The notes under the pieces were generated by a model, which saw nothing but the letters and a program-made list of their open reading frames with translations, made no database searches and had not been told where the DNA came from. This document shows, in pieces, positions 6,859-13,210 of a stretch of DNA of 14,855 nucleotides. Positions within the stretch are counted from its first letter, which is position 1. The number at the start of each line of letters is the position of its first letter. Made by a program: the position numbers and the translations under genes. Where the stretch lies: contig CALGTD010000181.1 of assembly GCA_937901895.1 (NCBI GenBank), forward strand, positions 1 through 14,855, written 5' to 3'. Source of the DNA: an uncultured Spartobacteria bacterium (GTDB taxonomy: Bacteria > Verrucomicrobiota > Verrucomicrobiia > Chthoniobacterales > JAATET01).

Positions 6859-7015
6859 AGAGGCCACCGGCGCCATCCACCCCACACGAAGCACTATTGC
6901 TGGGAGAGTCGCCATACTCGGTAGGTTTGCCGGCGCCAGAACCGGCAGAACCAACGATATTCGAGGATGGCAGCCACGTCGGCGCAGATGTCGATGACCA
7001 TCAGGTAACTGGCGG
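6859..7015. repeat. 157-bp direct repeat, copy B (right border of R-M island)
   Basis: The partner of 3656-3812. Here it forms the real 3' end of the membrane-protein gene (stop at 6894-6896) and then an orphan copy of the downstream start region: G-rich stretch, ATG at 6876 and codons for Met-Ala-Pro, after which the sequence becomes island DNA. The exact block is 6867-7015. Confidence 0.95.
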
Positions 7016-7322
7016 TGATGGTGATCGACCCTGCGAGGGAACAGACGATAAAGCCGATCGTCGCGTGCGCGCCACCGACGCTGAACCCATCCGAAAACAC
7101 GCTGACAACGTCCGCGGTGACGGAGGGCTGGTCCAGGATGACGTTGACTGTGTGCCAGCCGAATGGGACGGCGATCAGCAGGAACAGGCCCGTGTAGTTC
7201 AGGACGCGGGCCAATGCCGGATGCCCGGAGAGTCTACGGAGCATTCCAAAGACGAGAATTCCGAGGTTGAATGCAATGGCGAGGATGAAGAGTGAGCTTT
7301 GCATGCCCGGAGATACGGACAT
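6894..7322 (-). CDS. Small integral membrane protein, unknown function
   Basis: A 142-residue protein with about three hydrophobic segments: LFILAIAFNLGILVFGML (about 10-27), a segment around YTGLFLLIAVPFGW (43-56), and a long one from ATIGFIVCSLAGSI through SYLMVIDICADVAAIL. The C-terminal tail is basic and aromatic (RFWRRQTYRVWRLSQQ), probably cytoplasmic. The start may be ATG 7322 or ATG 7304 (MQSSLFIL); no Shine-Dalgarno decides. I do not recognise the family. The last 40 codons lie in repeat copy B and are duplicated at 3691-3812. It starts 24 bp after the 95-residue gene, probably in the same operon. Confidence 0.75.
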   Translation of the reverse strand: MSVSPGMQSSLFILAIAFNLGILVFGMLRRLSGHPALARVLNYTGLFLLIAVPFGWHTVNVILDQPSVTADVVSVFSDGFSVGGAHATIGFIVCSLAGSITITASYLMVIDICADVAAILEYRWFCRFWRRQTYRVWRLSQQ

Positions 7323-7346
7323 GCGAACACGAGTCCGTGACGCGTC

Positions 7347-7634
7347 TCAGGGCGCCACGGACTCGGCTGCCAACTTGCGCAGTGCCTCGAGATTGAGAGC
7401 CCCGAAGCCTTTGATGTGCAACTCGGTAACTTGCGAACGCAACGTGCGATAAAGTGCCGGATCCGTCGCTGCGAGCTCGCGAGGGACATCATTGGCAATG
7501 AACTCCGCGAGACACACCAGTCGCTCCCAATCCCGGTTGGCGATCAAGCCAGGGATCTCCTCCTGATGCGCGAGCAAATGCCGCGCAACAAGCTCGCGCT
7601 CGCGAGGCTTGCGGAGATTGTGGAGCTCATTCAT
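7347..7634 (-). CDS. Hypothetical 95-residue protein next to the nucleotidyltransferase
   Basis: A short, charged, mostly helical protein (starts MNELHNLRKPRERELVARHL; later RLVCLAEFIANDVPREL). No membrane segment, metal site or helix-turn-helix that I can name. It starts 14 bp after the stop of the nucleotidyltransferase gene, so the two are very likely co-transcribed. Nucleotidyltransferase genes of this type are often paired with a small partner in toxin-antitoxin-like modules, so this could be the cognate partner; that is inference from context only. Confidence 0.68.
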   Translation of the reverse strand: MNELHNLRKPRERELVARHLLAHQEEIPGLIANRDWERLVCLAEFIANDVPRELAATDPALYRTLRSQVTELHIKGFGALNLEALRKLAAESVAP

Positions 7635-7648
7635 GACAGTGATGTCGG

Positions 7649-8281
7649 CTAATACTGACGACTCTGCTCGTTTTGTCGGTTTCGGGTGGACTCTTTGTGC
7701 GAGGGTCGATCGGGAATGGATTCCGCCTTCTGCAAAACATGCAGGAAAACGAGATTTTCGGCGGCCTTATTCCTCGAGGCAGAAGGGAACGTCTCCAGCA
7801 CCTTCTCAACCGCGTCGGGGGTTACTGTGGGATGTCGGGTCAGCAGTCCAGCGATGTCCGCGATATCCTTCTCGCTCCCCCGGAGAAGCTTCGATGCGAT
7901 CAGATTCTCCACCGGCGGGCGAGACAGGCTCAGTTTCCCGGAATTCGATATCAAGACGTCCTTATCATAGTCTCCAACTTCAACAATGCCCGGAGATACC
8001 AGCTGCAAATATGGGCTCTCGACGACCTCCTGTTTCGGGTCGAACATCAGACCGGCCGCTTCAGCAGCTTCTCGAAGGACTTTCCGGTGAAATTGGGATC
8101 CTGGGACCCAGACGTCGCAATCAATCGATGTGCGAGTATCCGCGCCATCAAACATGCAGGCCACTGAACCAATTACGCAAAGCCTGGCCGACACGCCCAG
8201 ACGTTCCAAGTGGTGGCCTACGTCAGAAAGAACTTCGGCCCATTGTTCGGCGTTGATGGCTTGGGAGAGAGGTTCGCTCAT
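7649..8281 (-). CDS. Nucleotidyltransferase-fold protein, DUF6036/AbiEii-like
   Basis: A 210-residue protein with the nucleotidyltransferase signature: a GS helix-cap (CVIGSVACMF, about 35-44) and TSIDCDVWVP, whose Asp 54 and Asp 56 are the expected metal ligands. A later SLSRPPVENLIASKLLRGSEKD followed by IADIAGLL resembles the 'L.LP..DLIA.KL.R.KD..D' segment of DUF6036 and AbiEii-type proteins. Members transfer nucleotides to tRNA, proteins or other targets, often in toxin-antitoxin or phage-defence modules. The C-terminal tail is polar and probably disordered. It starts with ATG 8281, 77 bp after the DUF1173-like gene stop and 14 bp before the 95-residue gene. Both catalytic aspartates are present, so it is probably active; the substrate is unknown. 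Confidence 0.8.
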   Translation of the reverse strand: MSEPLSQAINAEQWAEVLSDVGHHLERLGVSARLCVIGSVACMFDGADTRTSIDCDVWVPGSQFHRKVLREAAEAAGLMFDPKQEVVESPYLQLVSPGIVEVGDYDKDVLISNSGKLSLSRPPVENLIASKLLRGSEKDIADIAGLLTRHPTVTPDAVEKVLETFPSASRNKAAENLVFLHVLQKAESIPDRPSHKESTRNRQNEQSRQY

Positions 8282-8358
8282 GAAGACATATACGCCAGCG
8301 GTTCGTGAGCTGGGCTCGGTCGATATTTTAGCAATCCTCGGCGGAAGAGACGAGTCGA

Positions 8359-9603
8359 TTAGATGTATTCGACCGGGATGCCCTTTTCGGCGTAGCTATC
8401 GCGACGGCGGGCGTCGACCTCTTTGGGTTCGAAGACGATATCCCCAGTCTCACGTTCACCAATCGCTGTCGGCAATCGATGCGGGCCGGAGGACAGGTCG
8501 AATGCGGCCTTCGTGCGTAGAAGTGGAACCGTGAAAGTCTCTCGTGCGTCGATCAGACGCGGTATGAGTTGTTCGTGGGCGCTTGTGGGAATCGGGACGC
8601 CAAGGCGGTTCGCACGAAGGATGGCGATCTTTTCGGCATGGATAAATGAGGTCGGCTCCCTCCCTTTCTCCTCGGCAGCAGCTCGCTGCTTCTTGCTCGG
8701 GGGTGAAGCCACAACGGTTGCAGCGCAAAACCAGAAATCCTGATCGACAGCCGTCAATGCATACTCGGGCGTTGCTCCAAGCACAGGGGAGAGGGCATCG
8801 AAAACGGTCTGCTTTATGAAGAAGCACTGTTGGCCGCTGCCGAGCAGATATAGTCGCCCGAATTCATGGTCCGGTTTCGGGGGGAAAATCTTATGGATGA
8901 TATCGAAGCGAAGGTAGACGCGCGCTTCATCCTCCGCTTTCAAGGAAACCCCTCGGTGAACAGCTACGAAGTTCGCTATCTCGGCTGGAAACGAGAGTTT
9001 CTTAAACCCTTGGCCAAGCCGGGCGTTGATGATCGGCGAGAACACCTCAGTCAAATCCGTCTCTCGATCATTTCTGCGGTTTTCCGGAACAAACTTCCGT
9101 GCCCAGAAATTTAAGCCCGAGGCGTGCAACAACAACCGCAACACCTTGTCCAGGTCGAGACCGCGAGGCTTGTTCGTTCCTTCCGTGGGCTGGGCGCCGG
9201 CGTCTCGTTGACGCGATTCATGAGCCGGCATCGCCTTGACTGTTCCAATCCGGAAATCGAGTCGAACGTCATATAACTCGCGGCCGTTATCCTCCGACAC
9301 TTTGACGTCCTCGAACTCGTCGCGGCGGAAGGGGCAGGCTTGCGAATGAGCGGATCCGGTATCCGGCATGACCGCAAGGATCACCGTCCCACTCGACAAC
9401 ACTCGAACATAAAGCTCAGGGGCTCGCGGTGAGCACTGGCATTTTAGGCGCTCGGGCCTGACGTCAACGAGCTTTCTCAACAGGGGTTGTATCCCTCCAT
9501 ACGGATGGTCGCGATCGAAATCGACCGTTACGCAATCATCCGGAAACCCATTCCGGATCTCCTCCGGCACGGATGCCGGAATCAATAACGTCGCTTTGGC
9601 CAT
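8359..9603 (-). CDS. DUF1173-like protein of mobile-element type
   Basis: A 414-residue protein with ATG 9603 preceded by an AAAGGG Shine-Dalgarno nine bases upstream. The N-terminal part has CQC (Cys 55, 57) and, about 30 residues later, MPDTGSAHSQACPF (His 86, Cys 90). This CxC...HxxxC layout is what I recall for DUF1173 proteins and looks like a small metal-binding site. The middle segment (KVLRLLLHASGLNFWARKFVPE, given here as parts KVLRLLLHASGLNFWA and RKFVPE) also resembles that family. DUF1173 genes are typically found on conjugative plasmids and integrative elements; their function is unknown. It heads the minus-strand run that includes the nucleotidyltransferase. A TATATT-like -10 about 40 bases upstream could be its promoter. 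Confidence 0.65.
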   Translation of the reverse strand: MAKATLLIPASVPEEIRNGFPDDCVTVDFDRDHPYGGIQPLLRKLVDVRPERLKCQCSPRAPELYVRVLSSGTVILAVMPDTGSAHSQACPFRRDEFEDVKVSEDNGRELYDVRLDFRIGTVKAMPAHESRQRDAGAQPTEGTNKPRGLDLDKVLRLLLHASGLNFWARKFVPENRRNDRETDLTEVFSPIINARLGQGFKKLSFPAEIANFVAVHRGVSLKAEDEARVYLRFDIIHKIFPPKPDHEFGRLYLLGSGQQCFFIKQTVFDALSPVLGATPEYALTAVDQDFWFCAATVVASPPSKKQRAAAEEKGREPTSFIHAEKIAILRANRLGVPIPTSAHEQLIPRLIDARETFTVPLLRTKAAFDLSSGPHRLPTAIGERETGDIVFEPKEVDARRRDSYAEKGIPVEYI

Positions 9604-9841
9604 CTTTGTTTACCCTTTGTCGCCAGCGGTGGCGGCTGCTTAGGTAATATACCATACGGTCAAGGGCGGGCGCCGCCAACCCAGCGACTTGCGATTGATA
9701 TCTCCCGTAATTCGAAGAAGGAACGACGGACGATCCCGAAGTGATGTCCGCGCGTGCCGGCAACACTGCCCCGGCTTTCAGCGCCGAAGATTTGAAAAAG
9801 TCATTCTCGTAACCGCGACCGCGTTGGCCGGCGAGCTCACC

Positions 9842-10099
9842 TCAGGCGGGGTTGCATTCTGGCGTGCCCTGAATGACGAAGCTTTTCGGTGCGCCGCCGG
9901 ACCGCATGATGTTGGTCACTTTCACCCAACACTTGGCAGCCTCATCGAAGACTTTGAGCTTCGCGCCGCTGGCCCTCAGAAGCCAGAGCGCATGTCCAAG
10001 ACAACGCGTGCCCGTGTGCAAGAGAATCGTATCTCCAGCACCCAGTGTGATCTCAAGGGACGCGTTGTTCTGATGTGTCACTATGGGAGCCATAAGCAC
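9842..10099 (-). CDS. Hypothetical 85-residue protein
   Basis: GTG start at 10099, supported by AGGAAG seven bases upstream; an ATG two codons later (MAPIVTHQNN) is possible. A TATACT -10-like hexamer lies at 10118-10123 on the same strand. The sequence is beta-rich (LEITLGAGDTILLHTGTR, then AKLKVFDEAAKCWVKV) with no signal peptide or recognisable domain. Between it and the DUF1173-like gene there are 238 bp (9604-9841) in which I see no gene or terminator. Unknown function; probably a real gene given the Shine-Dalgarno, promoter and coherent composition. Confidence 0.6.
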   Translation of the reverse strand: MLMAPIVTHQNNASLEITLGAGDTILLHTGTRCLGHALWLLRASGAKLKVFDEAAKCWVKVTNIMRSGGAPKSFVIQGTPECNPA

Positions 10100-10117
10100 A
10101 GGGCGGCTTCCTAATCA

Positions 10118-10123
10118 AGTATA
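10118..10123 (-). promoter_or_regulatory. Candidate -10 box for the 85-residue gene
   Basis: On the minus strand the hexamer TATACT lies 18 bases before the GTG start, ahead of the AGGAAG ribosome-binding site. No good -35 match is visible at 17 bp. It is a reasonable -10 but unsupported by anything else. Confidence 0.35.
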
Positions 10124-10176
10124 AAAGTAACCGCTACAGGAGTGAGGCTGTCCTTCTCGGGTATCCCACTGGCTCG

Positions 10177-10620
10177 TCAAACGGCGGTCAAATGTCGTTG
10201 GACACGGCCTTCCTGCGACCAGGCTCCTCCACCCAAGAATCGAAGCGCTCGGATCGTGCTGACGATTGAATCGTAGGAAAGCGGAGCTTCGAGATTGAGG
10301 AGGAGTTCTTGGATCTTCAGCTCACGGGCGATGCGATTGCGACGGATAGCCTCGAGGTCACCACAGTTCTCGATGTCAGACTTCGTGTCCAGGAGAGCGA
10401 CCGCGTCGATCACAGGTTTCGGAATTCCGATTGAGAGAAGATCCGATTCGGTGACCGACGTCGATTCGAAGGTCCCTCTGAGTGCGGCTGCCGCCTTTTC
10501 ATCTGCTGTGAAAACACGGCTCATCAGCCTGAGTGACCTCGTTGGGGGCACACCGGCATTGGCAAGATGCGCCGCGAACAGCGCGAATGAAACGACGTCA
10601 TTATACCCCGACCCATCCAT
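10177..10620 (-). CDS. Degenerate HD-domain protein (RelA/SpoT-type HD fold without catalytic His-Asp)
   Basis: A 147-residue protein aligning by eye along the usual small HD phosphohydrolase pattern. In active members a segment like 'AALLHDVVEDTxVTxEDLxxxGFPxxVVDAVxLLT' is followed by 'NxxARxVKLADLxDN'. Here one sees AAALRGTFESTSVTESDL, then GIPKPVIDAVALLD, and later NRIARELKIQELLLNL. The HD doublet is replaced by Arg-Gly (48-49), EDT by EST, the late Asp by Glu 105, and the N-terminal metal His is absent. The fold therefore seems kept while metal binding is lost, suggesting a pseudoenzyme with a regulatory or structural role. It begins 5 bp after the secreted-protein gene on the same strand, presumably one operon. 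Confidence 0.62.
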   Translation of the reverse strand: MDGSGYNDVVSFALFAAHLANAGVPPTRSLRLMSRVFTADEKAAAALRGTFESTSVTESDLLSIGIPKPVIDAVALLDTKSDIENCGDLEAIRRNRIARELKIQELLLNLEAPLSYDSIVSTIRALRFLGGGAWSQEGRVQRHLTAV

Positions 10621-10624
10621 CCAA

Positions 10625-11539
10625 TCAGCGGTTCACGTGCCGGCGGCCCTTCGATATCACGATTTTTCGAATACCAGACACGTTGCCGTAAGCATCGATT
10701 GCTTTGATGCGAGCAATGACACGTTTGCCGGGCTTGATCCGGATCTTCTTGCTCCAAAGCATGCCGCCGCTGACGGGGATCCAGCGAGAAACTTTGCGAC
10801 CCCGTTTGGTCCGGATGAGCACCTGCGCGACGTCGACCGGTCCCGAGACACTTCCGCTCAGAATCACGATATTCCGCCCGACACGAGTGAGGGGCGAAAC
10901 CTGCACCTGCGGAAGGCCATCGCCATTTCGTGCAAATGCCTCGATCCAAATTTTGCCGAACGTAACGGTATAGCTGCCACTCTGAGGCGATTCTGCAAAG
11001 AGCCTGATCCCGAGCTCCCCAGATGGAATATCGTGGATCGTATTGAACTCGATGTATCCCTCCTGAAACCCCGAATCGAGAGGCCGTAAAGAGGCGATGA
11101 GCTCGGCGCCAACCTTCGAACCGATCTGATGCCCGCTGCTATCGTAGAGGACAATTCCGAATTTGTTGGTGCCAAGGTTTGCAAGGGTCGGAGAAGCGAC
11201 GGAGAAATGAACTCGGTAAACCTGGTTCTCCGCAAAGCGGAGGATGTTTCCGTGATCGAGATTCGCTGTCACCCTGTTACCGAGAAGTCCTGCGCTCCCG
11301 TTGAAACGGGCGAACCCTTTGCCATTCTCGATATACGTTTCGACAGTCGCCAGACTGACAAAGCCGAAGTCTCCGGATGTCGTGATCGAAGCCACCCAGT
11401 TGCTTGCCAATCCGGACGCGCCAGTGGTGGCATACTTCGCGGGAGTTCCCTGGGTAAAATCGCCGTCATTGAACGGAATGATACCTGCCCACGTGACAGA
11501 GGTAAAAAGGCCAAGAGCCGCAACAATTATCGCTTTCAT
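10625..11539 (-). CDS. Secreted protein with jelly-roll-like and Ig-like domains
   Basis: A 304-residue protein with a clear Sec signal peptide (MKAIIVAALGLFTSVTWA, cleavage probably after Ala 18). The mature part begins GIIPFNDGDFTQGTPAKYAT; roughly residues 20-200 are beta-rich with Gly/Ser/Asn turns, like carbohydrate-binding jelly-roll modules in extracellular proteins. Residues about 205-304 look like an Ig/Fn3-type domain (SGSVSGPVDVAQVLIRTKRG, ending AIDAYGNVSGIRKIVI) with a very basic tail GRRHVNR. No catalytic motif, lipobox or sorting anchor is visible. It is probably periplasmic, exported or envelope-associated and may bind polyanions or polysaccharide; that role is inferred. ATG has no Shine-Dalgarno but a TATATT hexamer six bases upstream. 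Confidence 0.78.
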   Translation of the reverse strand: MKAIIVAALGLFTSVTWAGIIPFNDGDFTQGTPAKYATTGASGLASNWVASITTSGDFGFVSLATVETYIENGKGFARFNGSAGLLGNRVTANLDHGNILRFAENQVYRVHFSVASPTLANLGTNKFGIVLYDSSGHQIGSKVGAELIASLRPLDSGFQEGYIEFNTIHDIPSGELGIRLFAESPQSGSYTVTFGKIWIEAFARNGDGLPQVQVSPLTRVGRNIVILSGSVSGPVDVAQVLIRTKRGRKVSRWIPVSGGMLWSKKIRIKPGKRVIARIKAIDAYGNVSGIRKIVISKGRRHVNR

Positions 11540-11605
11540 CGCGATAATATAGGAACGTTTTTTCTCAGAGGATACCCCTTTAATATGTCAAAGGGATATC
11601 CTGAG
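11540..11605 (-). promoter_or_regulatory. Promoter region with imperfect dyad upstream of the secreted-protein gene
   Basis: On the minus strand, CTCAGGATATCCCTTT (11605-11590) pairs imperfectly (two extra bases, one mismatch) with the arm at 11564-11581. It is followed by an A-run and TATATTAT just before the ATG at 11539. The hairpin is followed by A rather than T on the gene strand, so it is not a canonical terminator for the gene at 11617; an operator or UP-type promoter element is more plausible. Confidence 0.4.
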
Positions 11606-11616
11606 GATGATGCGAA

Positions 11617-11973
11617 TCAGGCCGGTAGGCCCTCTTCAGCGTTCGCGATGGCTGCTGTCTCCTTACAAGCTCCCGTTTCCGAAGAAAGCTCGACGATATA
11701 GGCAGCACGTGCTGCTTCAGGCTGGAATGCCTGATCGCCGTAGTAGGGGACAGAGACCCTTAAATGGAAGGTCAATTCCTCGGGTGACGTGTCCAATGTC
11801 ACCGGGCCAGCTGCATGCAAGATCGAATCATCCAACTCCAGGTATTCGACTTCAAAATGCTTCACCGGGACACGCGGGCGCCGTGTTCGTGCGGGGTCAT
11901 AAACCCCCAGCGGGAGCTGGTTCTTTACAAACTGCTGGACGTTCTGAGCTAGACGATCCTCGTCGTAATCCAT
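11617..11973 (-). CDS. Hypothetical 118-residue protein
   Basis: Starts MDYDEDRLAQNVQQFVKNQL at ATG 11973, the only start codon after an in-frame stop further upstream. There is an amphipathic N-terminal helix, then beta-like stretches (VKHFEVEYLELDDSI, LTFHLRVSVPYYG), and an Ala/Glu-rich end. No signal peptide or membrane segment. I do not recognise it; composition and codon pattern look coding. It lies 60 bp after the acyltransferase stop on the same strand and 77 bp before the secreted-protein gene, with a dyad in that gap. Confidence 0.68.
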   Translation of the reverse strand: MDYDEDRLAQNVQQFVKNQLPLGVYDPARTRRPRVPVKHFEVEYLELDDSILHAAGPVTLDTSPEELTFHLRVSVPYYGDQAFQPEAARAAYIVELSSETGACKETAAIANAEEGLPA

Positions 11974-12033
11974 GGCAATGCTGGGAAGCGCTTGACGTGA
12001 TTCATAATGCCGTGAGCGCGTCTACTGGCAACA

Positions 12034-13122
12034 TCATTTAGCTATCGCTCCCGGACGTGTGGTCCAACGACGGGTCCATCGCTCCAGCCATGTTCGCAAG
12101 ACACGATACTGTTTGAGAGAGACGGTGCATGCGAGGATCACCGCCGCGGCGGTGAGCATTGTAGAGAGTGGGTGGAGCCCGATTGCGCCAATCGCGGAAC
12201 GACAGGCAAAAAGGAGCAGATTGCTGCCTACAAAATACCACGCGGAATTCTGGCCGATGAATCGCAGCCCTGGAATCGCATCAGTCGCGGCGAGATGATG
12301 AGCGAGGATATACGCCGTCTCGAGGAACACGACTCCGCCCGTCAAAAAGAGCGTCGATGGAGGAAAACGCGAGGGCAGCGTGAGGCCGTGTGTGAGGTAG
12401 TAAGCGATCGCCGGCGCCGAGATTGCTGCCGCTCCGAGGAAGATGTGCCAATTGACCGGGATTGGCCGGCGCCGACAATAGATCCCAAGTAGAACGTAGG
12501 GCAGGTAGGGGATGATGGGAAAAACCTGTGGGTTGGGGCCGAGAAAATACCGCAGTCCGTAAACGTCTGGGAGGCGCGTCCCAAGGTAAGGCGAGGCTAT
12601 GAGGAGCACTCCAATCGCCAGCAAAGCCGCAGGCCTTTTCGAGCTCAGAGCAGCCAGAGGTCTGAAGAGTAGTGTCACAACGACCGTCACGAAAAAGTAG
12701 GCCAACAGAAACTCCGAGTATGGCATCGGCCTCGAGAGCAAAAGAATGTCGCGATAGTGATCGGGCACGAATGAAAACCCGTCGATGCACATGAACTGCC
12801 AAGCGGTGGCGCTCGTGTAATACATGAGGAGCACGTTCCGCGCGATCCGAAACAATCGTGGGGTGGCGGTCGTCGGATTCTTTTCGAGCATGATCGCCAG
12901 CACATAACCGAAGGCGAAGAATAGAATGATGAACGTCGACTGGTTGCTGAGGTGGGAGAGAACTCGCGTCGGCAGCATCAGGTAGTAGCTGCTGTTCGAG
13001 GCGAAGAGCAGAATCTGGAGCGAGTGCGCGACGATCATGAGTGTGATCGCCATTCCCTTCATGTAATCGATCGGGAGGTAACGCGAGCTGCTGCGATCAA
13101 CAACTTGAGGGGAGCACGACAT
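12034..13122 (-). CDS. Membrane acyltransferase, acyltransferase-3/OpgC-like family
   Basis: About 362 residues with roughly ten hydrophobic segments. The N-terminal segment IDYMKGMAITLMIVAHS carries the family signature: Asp 19, a basic residue (Lys 22) and the conserved His 33 in the first membrane helix. Later features include FILFFAFGYVLAIML and the long loop GTRLPDVYGLRYFLGPN. Family members transfer acyl groups (acetyl, succinyl) to carbohydrates of the cell envelope, such as O-antigen, exopolysaccharide or periplasmic glucans. The start was taken as ATG 13122; a TTG immediately before (13125) is possible. The C-terminus is basic (WLERWTRRWTTRPG), probably cytoplasmic. It is divergent from the lipoprotein gene, with 86 bp between them. 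Confidence 0.85.
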   Translation of the reverse strand: MSCSPQVVDRSSSRYLPIDYMKGMAITLMIVAHSLQILLFASNSSYYLMLPTRVLSHLSNQSTFIILFFAFGYVLAIMLEKNPTTATPRLFRIARNVLLMYYTSATAWQFMCIDGFSFVPDHYRDILLLSRPMPYSEFLLAYFFVTVVVTLLFRPLAALSSKRPAALLAIGVLLIASPYLGTRLPDVYGLRYFLGPNPQVFPIIPYLPYVLLGIYCRRRPIPVNWHIFLGAAAISAPAIAYYLTHGLTLPSRFPPSTLFLTGGVVFLETAYILAHHLAATDAIPGLRFIGQNSAWYFVGSNLLLFACRSAIGAIGLHPLSTMLTAAAVILACTVSLKQYRVLRTWLERWTRRWTTRPGAIAK

Positions 13123-13130
13123 CAAGGGTT

Positions 13131-13158
13131 ATTGTATACAACAGTCCGAAAGCGGCAA
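13131..13158 (-). promoter_or_regulatory. Candidate promoter of the acyltransferase gene
   Basis: On the minus strand TTGCCG (13158-13153), a 16-bp spacer and TACAAT (13136-13131) make a reasonable sigma-70-type promoter. The -10 lies within a perfect palindrome TTGTATACAA (13132-13141). The start codon is only eight bases beyond the -10 and no Shine-Dalgarno is present, so the transcript would be nearly leaderless. Confidence 0.42.
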
Positions 13159-13165
13159 CGGGTGA

Positions 13166-13210
13166 GCTATCCCATTGCCGAAGATTTATGGGATACCTAC
13201 GCTATCCCAT
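13166..13210. repeat. Three TATCCCAT motifs in the divergent promoter region
   Basis: GCTATCCCAT occurs at 13166-13175 and again at 13201-13210, the second overlapping the lipoprotein start codon. Between them is the inverted copy ATGGGATA at 13188-13195. This clustering of three copies in 45 bp between divergent genes looks like operator half-sites. No regulator is identifiable in the window. Confidence 0.45.

Larger units (their letters stand above)
3813..6866. mobile_element. Restriction-modification island inserted with long target duplication
   Basis: This 3.05-kb block lies between the two direct-repeat copies (right edge somewhere in 6858-6866). It carries a controller remnant, methyltransferase and restriction enzyme on the plus strand, opposite to the surrounding minus-strand genes, and ends in an AT-rich tail with an intrinsic terminator. 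No transposase, integrase or terminal inverted repeat was found at its ends. Joining the flanks through one repeat copy restores an uninterrupted gene order: membrane protein, 17-bp spacer, then the gene ending at 3248. The R-M module is therefore a discrete recent insertion. Confidence 0.85.

Noticed and set aside
3813..6866. Transposon or integrative element ends at the island borders
   Set aside because: No terminal inverted repeats, no transposase or integrase and no tRNA gene at either border; the long direct repeat is host gene sequence.
6733..6954. Minus-strand frame through the right border beginning in the repeat
   Set aside because: It shares its first part with the repeat's non-coding frame and then reads antisense through the terminator; no coding character.
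10162..10168. Extra TATCCCA copy upstream of the 85-residue gene
   Set aside because: A single 7-mer copy is expected by chance in a window this long; only the cluster at 13166-13210 stands out.
11564..11605. Intrinsic terminator after the 118-residue gene
   Set aside because: On the gene strand the stem is followed by A residues, and the T-run is on the wrong side.
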